DNA of 64,000 bases from NCBI GenBank assembly GCA_965230205.1, contig OZ245996.1, forward strand, positions 3,100,001 through 3,164,000, given 5' to 3'. A program made the position numbers and the translations under genes. Below the pieces are notes generated by a model that searched no databases, was not told where the DNA came from, and worked only from the letters and a program-made list of their open reading frames with translations. Shown here in pieces: positions 1 through 7,593 of the stretch. How positions within the stretch are numbered: position 1 is the first letter of the stretch; each line of letters opens with the position of its first letter. Source of the stretch: CANLBN01 sp965230205 (GTDB lineage Bacteria > Pseudomonadota > Gammaproteobacteria > Pseudomonadales > Cellvibrionaceae).

Positions 1-495
1 TACACAGGGAGCTGCAACGGCAACATCTGGATAGACTGCGGTAAAGTAAGATTTGTCTCCCAATTCTTCTGTGCCGTAAAAACTTTCTCCAGGATTAGCA
101 ACAATAAATTCTAAGCCTTCTTTTTCCATAGGTGTCTTTGGTGCATTCTGTTTATTGATAGGCCAAGACGATTGCAATGAATAAGTGAAAGTGTCATTCA
201 GCTCACGAACAGCTTCTGCACCTGCACGAAACATTTGTGCGGGTAATGGCGCACCATTCTCTAGATCTTTCCACTCTTCTTTAGGTAAGATAGAGCCAGA
301 GCCTGCAGGCCCTAATCGCTTAATAATAAGCTTTGTATAGTTAGTGCGGTCTGCTTTCATCACTGCAAAAAGGGCATCAGTATGCACTTTAGGGTCGATG
401 CCCGCAGACTTTTCTTCGCCGCCACAACCTGTAAGTATGGCGATGGAGCTGGCCGCCGCAATAGCAAGTATTATTTTTTTTGTTTGGTTTTTCAT
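1..495 (-). CDS. Tll0287-like (DUF3365) heme lipoprotein, C-terminus cut off by window edge
   Basis: The frame opens with ATG at 493-495 and stays open to base 1 (165 codons), so the 3' end lies outside the window. The N-terminus is a lipoprotein signal: MKNQTK, a hydrophobic stretch, then the lipobox ILTGC at about residue 22. The mature part reads like the Tll0287-like/DUF3365 family, with VHTDALFAVMK, YTKLIIKRLG and finally YPDVAVAAPCV at the edge. In that family a c-type heme motif follows this point, so C-V is probably the start of CVxCH, but that is outside the window. It lies 48 bases downstream of the undecaheme cytochrome gene on the same strand. I infer a periplasmic, lipid-anchored heme protein working with its neighbours. 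The family call rests on residue pattern alone. Confidence 0.72.
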   Translation of the reverse strand, partial: MKNQTKKIILAIAAASSIAILTGCGGEEKSAGIDPKVHTDALFAVMKADRTNYTKLIIKRLGPAGSGSILPKEEWKDLENGAPLPAQMFRAGAEAVRELNDTFTYSLQSSWPINKQNAPKTPMEKEGLEFIVANPGESFYGTEELGDKSYFTAVYPDVAVAAPCV

Positions 496-543
496 AGTTT
501 TCCCCTCTGGTTTATTAAAAATGGTCAGTAGTTGCTATCCTTA

Positions 544-1884
544 TCATTGTCGTTGTTCTACCCAATCGATCGACTCAATATGTCGGCTGGGTTTTCCTTT
601 AAAGTTATTTTTAATTAAACTCTCGTCAGCTAAGGCATCAATCGCGAAGCCAAGACCGTGGCAGTTCATACACACAGGTCGAATCATTTTTTCATTAGGC
701 CTTAGTGTTAAATTCTGGTTATGTACAACAAAGGCATCGCCTTGCTTATTAATGACTTCTCTATGCATATGGCAGCTCGCACAGCTTACTCCCGTATTTT
801 TTTCTGCTTCACCAGTAAGTTCTTTTTGCCATAGATTAAAATGTGGGGAATCTAGATAAGCAAGAGAATGCTCGTCGTTATGGCAACCTAAGCAGGATTC
901 TACGGCTGCTTTTTGTGTATTAAATTCGTGTGATGTGTGGCAGCTGCTGCAGCTGTGTTGTTGGGCAAAAGAGTCCTCTTTGAATTCCAAAAAACCTTCT
1001 TGTGGAGCGATAGCCTTTAGTGGTTGAGAAACGGTATTCGCCAAGCGCATACCATGTTTGCCTTCTAAAAAGCCTTTTACTTGATTTTGATGGCACGACT
1101 GACAAGCAGTGTGGTCCGGTTTCTCAATCCACTGCTCGCCAGTGTCTGCATTGCTAGGCACATGGCAGCTTGCGCAATTTACGCCATTTCTTGAATGTGC
1201 ACTCGATAACCACTCGTGTGTGATTTTTTCATTGGTTTTTTGTGCAAATGCAGTGCCTTCAATATCTTTTATAGACAGGACTTGTATATTTTTATTTTTC
1301 TCTTGATAGTTTTTCTCAGCAGTGCGAGAGGGTAGTTGTGCTATTGCTTTGAATATGGGTTCGTTAGCGTGCCTTTCCAAGAAACCTTCGTATAAGGCTC
1401 TATTGTCATGATAATTATGGCAGCCAGCGGTTGCACAACTATCAAAGGCCAAGTCTTTATGGGTTTCTCTCTCCTCGCTAATATCTTCATGGCAGTGAAA
1501 ACAGTAATCTTTGGGGACGGTAACCCCCATAGGGTGAGTTTTATCTCTGTGATGCTCTGTATGACAACTTACGCAATAGCGTGCATCAATTACTTTGAGT
1601 AAGTCGGCATTCCTTGGATCGGTAAATTTAGACTTAGGATGTGAGTCGTTCGAATTTTCCAGGTCTTCGGCATGGCATTGTGTACAGGCATTTTGTAGAA
1701 CTTCTGGCCCACCAAATGCCGAGGTATGGCATGTACTACAGGCCATCTCAATCTGGTGGTGACCATAGGTTGTTTCGCCAATGAGTAACTGGCTTTTGTC
1801 TGCACCGTAAAAAATCATATAAGAAAAATACCCGACTATACCTAATGTGATAATTAGCCAGAATAACCAAAAAACTTTTTTCAC
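544..1884 (-). CDS. Membrane-anchored undecaheme cytochrome c
   Basis: A 446-residue protein with one N-terminal membrane helix (residues about 4-26) and a periplasmic body rich in heme motifs. I count ten CXXCH motifs in order (CSTCH, CTQCH, CVSCH, CFHCH, then CASCH, CQSCH, CSSCH, CLGCH, CASCH, CMNCH) and one CX4CH motif (CATAGCH) in fifth place, giving 11 potential c hemes. A linker of about 85 residues without hemes follows the fifth motif, so the protein may have a five-heme and a six-heme module. Many extra histidines are available as distal ligands. The helix resembles the quinol-oxidising NapC/NrfH style of anchor, but I do not recognise a named subfamily. It begins 25 bases after the FAD reductase gene, so the two are probably one transcript. 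Its exact reaction is unknown. Confidence 0.85.
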   Translation of the reverse strand: MKKVFWLFWLIITLGIVGYFSYMIFYGADKSQLLIGETTYGHHQIEMACSTCHTSAFGGPEVLQNACTQCHAEDLENSNDSHPKSKFTDPRNADLLKVIDARYCVSCHTEHHRDKTHPMGVTVPKDYCFHCHEDISEERETHKDLAFDSCATAGCHNYHDNRALYEGFLERHANEPIFKAIAQLPSRTAEKNYQEKNKNIQVLSIKDIEGTAFAQKTNEKITHEWLSSAHSRNGVNCASCHVPSNADTGEQWIEKPDHTACQSCHQNQVKGFLEGKHGMRLANTVSQPLKAIAPQEGFLEFKEDSFAQQHSCSSCHTSHEFNTQKAAVESCLGCHNDEHSLAYLDSPHFNLWQKELTGEAEKNTGVSCASCHMHREVINKQGDAFVVHNQNLTLRPNEKMIRPVCMNCHGLGFAIDALADESLIKNNFKGKPSRHIESIDWVEQRQ

Positions 1885-1909
1885 TCGTTCACACGCCTTA
1901 CTGTAATAA

Positions 1910-3931
1910 TTAGAAGTAATACACAGATAAAATGTGTGTAATTAATAATGCGGGTAAAGGCCAAACCACAATAATGTGAGCCCAAAAGGAACTCTTTTTG
2001 ATCACTTGTACCGAAGAAGAGGAAGAGTTGCCTGCAATGTGTAATGAAATTCCTGCTAAGGCACCAACGAGAGATACCATTAAAAAATTAATCATCAATA
2101 ATTTATTTAGATTTTCACCAAGGTCAGCACCTGTGTGAATAAATAATACTGCAAGTGCTAAAGCCCCTAATACCGCATGGACTACGCGCCAATAGGAAAA
2201 ATTACCTAAAAACTTCCAGTTGGCGCGCTTGCGCAAGGTCATCGCAAGCCCAATAGCAACTAAACCTAGTAGAGAAAAACCGCTGACCTGCTTCCAAAAA
2301 GAATCGGTCCACAAAAACTCCAGCGAAGGTTTTTGTACAGAATCGACGGGAGAAATACCGGGTATAGATAATATGACTAGCGCAGCAAGTGCTGCGATGG
2401 CGCTGAATAGTAATAGTACAGAGCCACCAACAATGGGTTGGGGTTTTTCATCCATTCCTACTAAGTCTTGAAGCAATGGCTGACATGAGCCGCACACAGT
2501 ACCTGCACCTGTCGTTTTCCCAAGTGCACTGACTGAATGGCAACCACTGTCAATAGCAGTTGATAAAACTCCGCGAGTCACTTGATTGCATTGGCAAACA
2601 ATTGCAGATTCGGACCAGTCAGTAACAGATTGCTTATCACCGGATAACCAGAGTTTACCTGTTAAAAAAAAGTACCACCTTTGCCAAGGGTAGATATAAG
2701 TTTGCGATAAAAATGTTTCCTGAATTCTTCTCGACTCAGGCCACTCACCAATACTACAAGCGCCTATCAGATGACCGCGATGGATAATCAGTTTTCTGTA
2801 AAGATTATTTTTCTTTTTTCGGTAACTTATCTGTTGCTGGTTAATACGTTGTGTGAGTTGATCCACCTCGCCCATACTCGTAACAGATTCGCCGACAACT
2901 TTTAATGTTGATATCAAACGAGTGCCCTGATAGATAGCATTACCACCTGACAAAATATTTGCGAGTACGGATGCTTGTTCAAAGCCTGGAGCAACGATAC
3001 CGTAGACCACTGAGTTATGTTCGCAGCACTCGCCAATTGCGTATACATCTTCGACAGAGGTTTGCAGTTGGTCGTTTACAGTAATGCCGCGAGCAAAAGC
3101 GATAGGGTTACCCAAGGCAAGTTGGATATTGGGCTTTATGCCAGTACAAAGCAGCACTGTATCGCATTCTATTAATTCTTTATCGCGAGTCATCACGCCT
3201 GTAACGCGACTAAACTCTCTGCTATTGTCTTCGTTAGTATCTGAATATTTATCGCCGATAATTTGGCGAACGCCAGACTGTGTGATGACGCGAATGTTTA
3301 ACGCCTCAATATGTTGCTGTAGTAATTTTGATGCGCTGCTGTCGAGTTGACGATTCATCAGTCGATCCGATTGCTGTACGAGGATGACCTCTGTGCCCGA
3401 GCCACTTAATGCTTTTGCAGCTTCTAATCCGAGTAAACCCCCACCCATGACAACAGTTCGACGCGAACGATGGCGCCTTGCCAGTAGTGCTTCGGTATCG
3501 CGTAAATTTCTAAAAGTGTAAACCCCTTTGAGATCAACACCTTCAATATTCGGTATGTGTGGGGTTGAACCCGTTGCAAGTACGAGAGAATCGTAATGAT
3601 ATTTTTTACCACTAGAACCAATTATCTGCTTGTGGCTTGAGTCAATTTTATTGATGTGTTCCCGAATATAATTGAGTGTTTTATGGTTGCTGGAATTGGG
3701 TAGATGGCTGGCAATATCGCTGTAGTCTTTATCTCTTGATAGAACATTACTGAGTTGAACACGGTTGTAGGGCTCGTAAGGTTCATTACCGAATAACGTA
3801 ATGTGGCAGCGGTTATTTTGTTGAAAGTATTCGTTAATAAATCGAACACCAACAGGGCCAGCACCTACAACAATAATATGAGGGGTAGGTTTTTCTATGG
3901 AATCATTGATTTCAAAATCAGTAACCGACAT
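1910..3931 (-). CDS. NirB-like FAD/NAD(P)H reductase with BFD [2Fe-2S] domain fused to a di-heme-b type membrane domain
   Basis: A 673-residue protein. Residues 18-400 form a two-dinucleotide-domain reductase: FAD motif VVGAGPVG (G23, G25, G28) and NAD(P) motif VVMGGGLLGLEAA near 160, most like the N-terminal part of NirB. Residues 445-485 form a BFD-type [2Fe-2S] domain (C446, C448, C480, C483). The siroheme part of NirB is absent. Instead residues 500-673 hold about five membrane helices. Helix 3 carries H585 and H599 and helix 5 carries H652 and H666, each pair spaced H-x13-H, the spacing used to bind two b hemes in ferric reductase and NADPH oxidase proteins. I infer transmembrane electron transfer from NAD(P)H to the adjacent periplasmic cytochrome. 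Nitrite reduction itself is not supported. Confidence 0.82.
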   Translation of the reverse strand: MSVTDFEINDSIEKPTPHIIVVGAGPVGVRFINEYFQQNNRCHITLFGNEPYEPYNRVQLSNVLSRDKDYSDIASHLPNSSNHKTLNYIREHINKIDSSHKQIIGSSGKKYHYDSLVLATGSTPHIPNIEGVDLKGVYTFRNLRDTEALLARRHRSRRTVVMGGGLLGLEAAKALSGSGTEVILVQQSDRLMNRQLDSSASKLLQQHIEALNIRVITQSGVRQIIGDKYSDTNEDNSREFSRVTGVMTRDKELIECDTVLLCTGIKPNIQLALGNPIAFARGITVNDQLQTSVEDVYAIGECCEHNSVVYGIVAPGFEQASVLANILSGGNAIYQGTRLISTLKVVGESVTSMGEVDQLTQRINQQQISYRKKKNNLYRKLIIHRGHLIGACSIGEWPESRRIQETFLSQTYIYPWQRWYFFLTGKLWLSGDKQSVTDWSESAIVCQCNQVTRGVLSTAIDSGCHSVSALGKTTGAGTVCGSCQPLLQDLVGMDEKPQPIVGGSVLLLFSAIAALAALVILSIPGISPVDSVQKPSLEFLWTDSFWKQVSGFSLLGLVAIGLAMTLRKRANWKFLGNFSYWRVVHAVLGALALAVLFIHTGADLGENLNKLLMINFLMVSLVGALAGISLHIAGNSSSSSVQVIKKSSFWAHIIVVWPLPALLITHILSVYYF

Positions 3932-4506
3932 TACTTATGGCCCCAAATATAAATTATTATTTAAATCGTTTTTGCAGTCAGCAATAGCTGTGCCAATATG
4001 TAAAAACTAACTATTTGTGGGCTAAAATGGGGTTGTGGGGGAAAATTTTTAAAAAAGATGCGCACAAATGTGAAGCAAATTAAAAAATACTATTTCTTTT
4101 TTGTGCAATTTTTGTAGTGTCTTAATCTACTTTTTATATTTGAAAGCCTTATTTTAGTGCAGAAAAAACCTTTAATAGTTTTCAAAAATTAACTGCTATT
4201 CACTATTTTATGGCGGGCAGATATTTTTATCGGAGATAAGAAAGTAGAGGATATTTTTGGTGGTTCATTTTATTTTTGGAAATAAAATACTTAACTAACT
4301 TAAATACTTATTTTTTCTTCTGAACAAAAACTTTTATAAGTATTGTTCTTAGATAAGCGAGTCCTGTCATGCTCAAACAAGAAATGCCGGTTCCTATAGG
4401 TATAAGCAGTCGCTATATTGGCTAGAGGATTGCTATGAAGTCTTAGCAGATTCGCTTAAAACGAGTGTGGTGCTCTTTTTTAGAAGCTTCATGAGGTTTA
4501 ATAAAT
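3932..4506. other. Non-coding gap between the redox cluster and the LysR gene
   Basis: About 575 bases with very high AT content and no convincing coding frame. It must hold the promoter of the leftward redox cluster. The only clear structure is an AT-rich perfect hairpin at 4267-4288 (9-bp arms ATTTTATTT and AAATAAAAT, loop TTGG). I looked for FNR-type TTGAT-N4-ATCAA sites and found none. Confidence 0.5.
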
Positions 4507-5385
4507 TTAGTGTAATTTGAGTTGTTTAAGCATTCTTCTTGCTGCATTAGAGAGCGTGCGTCCCCTGTGGTGGATGCAGCCTAGCTGTCTTATCAGTTTT
4601 AAACTAGGTACATTTAAGCGTGTAATATTGTTATCTATTAGCGTTGTAGGTAATACGCTCCACCCTAGGCCGACAGAGGTCATCATTTTAATGGCATCTA
4701 AATGGTTGGTTGTCATTGAGATATTTAACGTTTGGTTTTCTTTGGTAAATAATTGTTGGATCATTTGTGTGGTATAGGTATTTCTATCGGGTAAGATCGC
4801 AGGGTGTGTCGCAAGGTCAGAAAGTTTTACTTGCTTTTTTACACTGAGTGGATGGCTGTTGTTGGCAATAAACTCCATGGGGTCTTGCCATAGAGTATGG
4901 TGTTGAATATTGTCATTGCTACCTTTGAGTATGGTCTCTGGTAAGGTGATCAAGGCGAGCTCATATTCTCCTTGTAAAATTGCTTGAATAGCCTGTTCTG
5001 AGTCAATGAAAGTGAGTTGCAGATGCACATCTGGGTAGTTTTGGCTAAAGTTTGTCAAAAAGTCAGGGAGCCGGTGTATGCCTATATGATGACTCGTGGC
5101 TATTCTCAGTGTGCCCGACACACTGCCCCTAATATCAGACATATACTGTTGAGTATCAGCGATTTCTTGCAAAATGCGTTTTGCTCTGGGGACTAAAGCA
5201 AGTCCCGCCTCAGTGAGTTGCACCTGTCTACCGATGCGATCAAATAAGGGCTGTGTCATCTGTGCTTCCAGTAAGGCAATACGTTTACTAATGGCAGATT
5301 GAGTCAGATGCAATTGTTCTGCAGCAGCAGAAAAAGAGCCAAGTTCAGAAATAGTGATAAAGGCAGTCAGTAATTGAGTATCCAT
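4507..5385 (-). CDS. LysR-family transcriptional regulator, divergent from leuC
   Basis: A 292-residue LysR regulator. The N-terminal winged helix (residues 1-60) shows the classic pattern LLTAFITISELGSFSAAAEQ followed by TQSAISKRIALLE. The rest is the periplasmic-binding-protein-like effector domain. It is transcribed away from leuC with about 120 bases between the two starts. A T-N11-A type dyad lies in that space at 5400-5416, so regulation of leuCD and of itself is plausible. The effector is not known; a leucine-pathway intermediate is a guess from position. Confidence 0.85.
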   Translation of the reverse strand: MDTQLLTAFITISELGSFSAAAEQLHLTQSAISKRIALLEAQMTQPLFDRIGRQVQLTEAGLALVPRAKRILQEIADTQQYMSDIRGSVSGTLRIATSHHIGIHRLPDFLTNFSQNYPDVHLQLTFIDSEQAIQAILQGEYELALITLPETILKGSNDNIQHHTLWQDPMEFIANNSHPLSVKKQVKLSDLATHPAILPDRNTYTTQMIQQLFTKENQTLNISMTTNHLDAIKMMTSVGLGWSVLPTTLIDNNITRLNVPSLKLIRQLGCIHHRGRTLSNAARRMLKQLKLH

Positions 5386-5399
5386 GCTTATAGATTAAT

Positions 5400-5416
5400 C
5401 ATTCCTTTTGGGAATG
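5400..5416. promoter_or_regulatory. Candidate LysR operator between the regulator and leuC
   Basis: CATTCC and GGAATG form a 6-bp dyad around a 5-base spacer. The core fits the T-N11-A pattern typical of LysR sites and is flanked by the weaker pair AATCATT and AATGAT. It sits 14 bases upstream of the regulator's ATG and 88 bases upstream of leuC. Confidence 0.45.
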
Positions 5417-5504
5417 TAAATGATCAAAAATATGAATTTGTTTTATGTTTTACGAGAGGGTAGTATCCACAGTATTGTTAAACATTAATTAGGTGATACA
5501 TGTT

Positions 5505-6935
5505 ATGGCTGGAAAAACGCTCTATGACAAATTATGGGATGCGCATTTGGTAAAGCAGAGAGATGACGGCTCCGCATTGATTTATATTGACCGTCATATT
5601 GTGCATGAAGTGACAAGCCCACAAGCATTTGAAGGCTTACGCTTGGCTGGCCGGGAATTGTGGCGAGTGGATAGTGTCTTGGCAACGCCTGATCATAACG
5701 TGCCGACAACGGTAAAAGAGCGAGCATCTGGTGTTGAAGGGATTGAAGATCCTGTGTCTAAGATCCAAGTAAAAACATTGGATGATAATTGCGATAGCTT
5801 TGGTATTACGGAGTACAAGATCAATGATCGACGCCAGGGTATTGTTCATGTTATTGGTCCAGAGTCCGGCGCCTGTCTACCGGGTATGACGGTTGTTTGT
5901 GGCGATTCTCATACAGCGACAAATGGCGCTTTAGGTGCTCTGGCGCATGGTATCGGCACCAGTGAAGTTGAGCATGTATTGGCGACTCAATGCTTAGTCG
6001 CTAAAAAAATGAAAAGCATGCTAGTCAAAGTGGATGGTTCTTTGGGTAAAGGAGTTACACCTAAAGATGTTGTGTTGGCGATTATTGCAAAAATAGGTAC
6101 GGCTGGTGGTAATGGTTATGCTATCGAATTTGGCGGGCAAGTTTTCCGTGATATGTCCATGGAGGGACGAATGACCGTATGTAATATGGCCATTGAAGCA
6201 GGGGCTCGTGCCGGTATGGTTGCAGTTGATCAGACCACAATCGATTACGTTAAAGGCCGTGACTTTGCACCTAAAGCTGAACATTGGGATGCTGCCGTTG
6301 CGGAATGGCGCGAACTAGTCAGTGATGATAATGCAGTATTCGATAAGGTGGTTGAAATTGATGGTGCTCAAATTGGACCTCAAGTGAGTTGGGGGACATC
6401 GCCAGAAATGGTTGTGGAAATTGATGATAATGTTCCCAACCCAGCAGACGAAACAGATCCAGTGAAAAAATCGGGCATGGAGCGCGCGCTTGAATATATG
6501 GGGTTAAGTGCAGGTCAAAAGATAGTAGATATTGCTCTTGATCGTGTGTTTATCGGATCTTGTACCAATTCACGCATTGAAGATATGCGTGCAGCAGCAG
6601 CGGTTGTGAAGGGCCGGAAAAAAGCTGCATCGATTAAAGAAGCGATTGTTGTTCCAGGTTCGGGCTTGGTAAAGGAGCAAGCAGAAGCGGAAGGGTTAGA
6701 TAAAATATTTACTGAAGCTGGGCTAGAGTGGCGCGAACCAGGTTGCTCGATGTGCTTGGCTATGAATGCGGATAAATTAGGTGCCGGAGAGCATTGTGCT
6801 TCTACATCTAATCGTAATTTCGAAGGGCGGCAAGGTTACGGCGGCCGTACCCATTTAGTCAGTCCTGAAATGGCCGCTGCAGCAGCAATAGCAGGCCACT
6901 TTGTTGATGTAAGACAGTTTGAGTTGGAGAAGTAA
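5505..6935 (+). CDS. leuC: 3-isopropylmalate dehydratase large subunit
   Basis: LeuC, the large subunit of the [4Fe-4S] enzyme that isomerises 2-isopropylmalate to 3-isopropylmalate in leucine synthesis. The protein (476 residues) begins MAGKTLYDKLWDAH. The iron-sulfur cysteines are visible in VFIGSCTNSRIED and GCSMCLAMN, and GDSHTATNGALGALA is an aconitase-family signature. I chose ATG 5505 because an AGGTGA site precedes it at good distance and homologs start with MAxKTLY; an in-frame GTG at 5493 would add four residues. leuD follows after a single base. It is probably controlled by the divergent LysR regulator. Confidence 0.97.
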   Translation: MAGKTLYDKLWDAHLVKQRDDGSALIYIDRHIVHEVTSPQAFEGLRLAGRELWRVDSVLATPDHNVPTTVKERASGVEGIEDPVSKIQVKTLDDNCDSFGITEYKINDRRQGIVHVIGPESGACLPGMTVVCGDSHTATNGALGALAHGIGTSEVEHVLATQCLVAKKMKSMLVKVDGSLGKGVTPKDVVLAIIAKIGTAGGNGYAIEFGGQVFRDMSMEGRMTVCNMAIEAGARAGMVAVDQTTIDYVKGRDFAPKAEHWDAAVAEWRELVSDDNAVFDKVVEIDGAQIGPQVSWGTSPEMVVEIDDNVPNPADETDPVKKSGMERALEYMGLSAGQKIVDIALDRVFIGSCTNSRIEDMRAAAAVVKGRKKAASIKEAIVVPGSGLVKEQAEAEGLDKIFTEAGLEWREPGCSMCLAMNADKLGAGEHCASTSNRNFEGRQGYGGRTHLVSPEMAAAAAIAGHFVDVRQFELEK

Positions 6936-6936
6936 A

Positions 6937-7584
6937 ATGAAAGCATTTACTGTACATAATGGAATTGTTGCTCCAATGGATCGAGCAAATGTCGATACAG
7001 ATATGATTATTCCTAAACAGTTTTTAAAATCGATTAAGCGTAGTGGTTTTGGTAAAAATCTATTTGATGAATTACGCTATTTGGACGAAGGACAGCCGGA
7101 TCAATCATGTGATGGCCGTCCGTTAAACGAAGGTTTTCCGTTAAATTTCCCTCGCTATCAAGGAGCTTCGATTTTATTAGCCCGTGAGAATTTTGGTTGT
7201 GGCTCTAGCCGAGAACATGCTCCCTGGGCTTTAGATGATTATGGTTTTCGGGCTGTTATTGCGCCGAGTTATGCGGATATTTTTTATAACAATTCATTTA
7301 AGAACGGGCTTTTACCAGTCATTCTTGCAGATGATATTGTTGAGCAGTTATTTTCTGAAATGTATGCGACAGAGGGCTATCAATTATCCATCGATTTGGA
7401 AAAACAAGCAGTTATTACGCCTTCTGGAGAAGAGTTCAATTTTGACGTGGATGATTTTAGGAAACACTGTTTATTAAATGGTTTGGATGATATTGGTTTA
7501 ACCTTGGAGGATGCGGACGCGATTCATGCTTACGAGAACAAGCGTCGAGAACAGGCGCCTTGGTTATTTGGTACGGTTAAATAA
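6937..7584 (+). CDS. leuD: 3-isopropylmalate dehydratase small subunit
   Basis: LeuD, the swivelling small subunit that pairs with LeuC. The protein has 215 residues and starts MKAFTVHNGIVAPMDRANVD, the usual family start. It holds DTDMIIPKQFL and FGCGSSREHAPWAL, which line the substrate pocket. The start codon comes one base after the leuC stop, indicating translational coupling; a longer frame from 6919 would overlap leuC and lacks family support. leuB, normally next, is displaced about 1.7 kb downstream by an opposing HD-GYP gene. Confidence 0.97.
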   Translation: MKAFTVHNGIVAPMDRANVDTDMIIPKQFLKSIKRSGFGKNLFDELRYLDEGQPDQSCDGRPLNEGFPLNFPRYQGASILLARENFGCGSSREHAPWALDDYGFRAVIAPSYADIFYNNSFKNGLLPVILADDIVEQLFSEMYATEGYQLSIDLEKQAVITPSGEEFNFDVDDFRKHCLLNGLDDIGLTLEDADAIHAYENKRREQAPWLFGTVK

Positions 7585-7593
7585 TCTTAGTTA

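Noticed and set aside
4369..4425. Short frame of 18 codons in the gap upstream of the redox cluster
   Set aside because: No ribosome site, no similarity to anything I know, and such frames are expected by chance.
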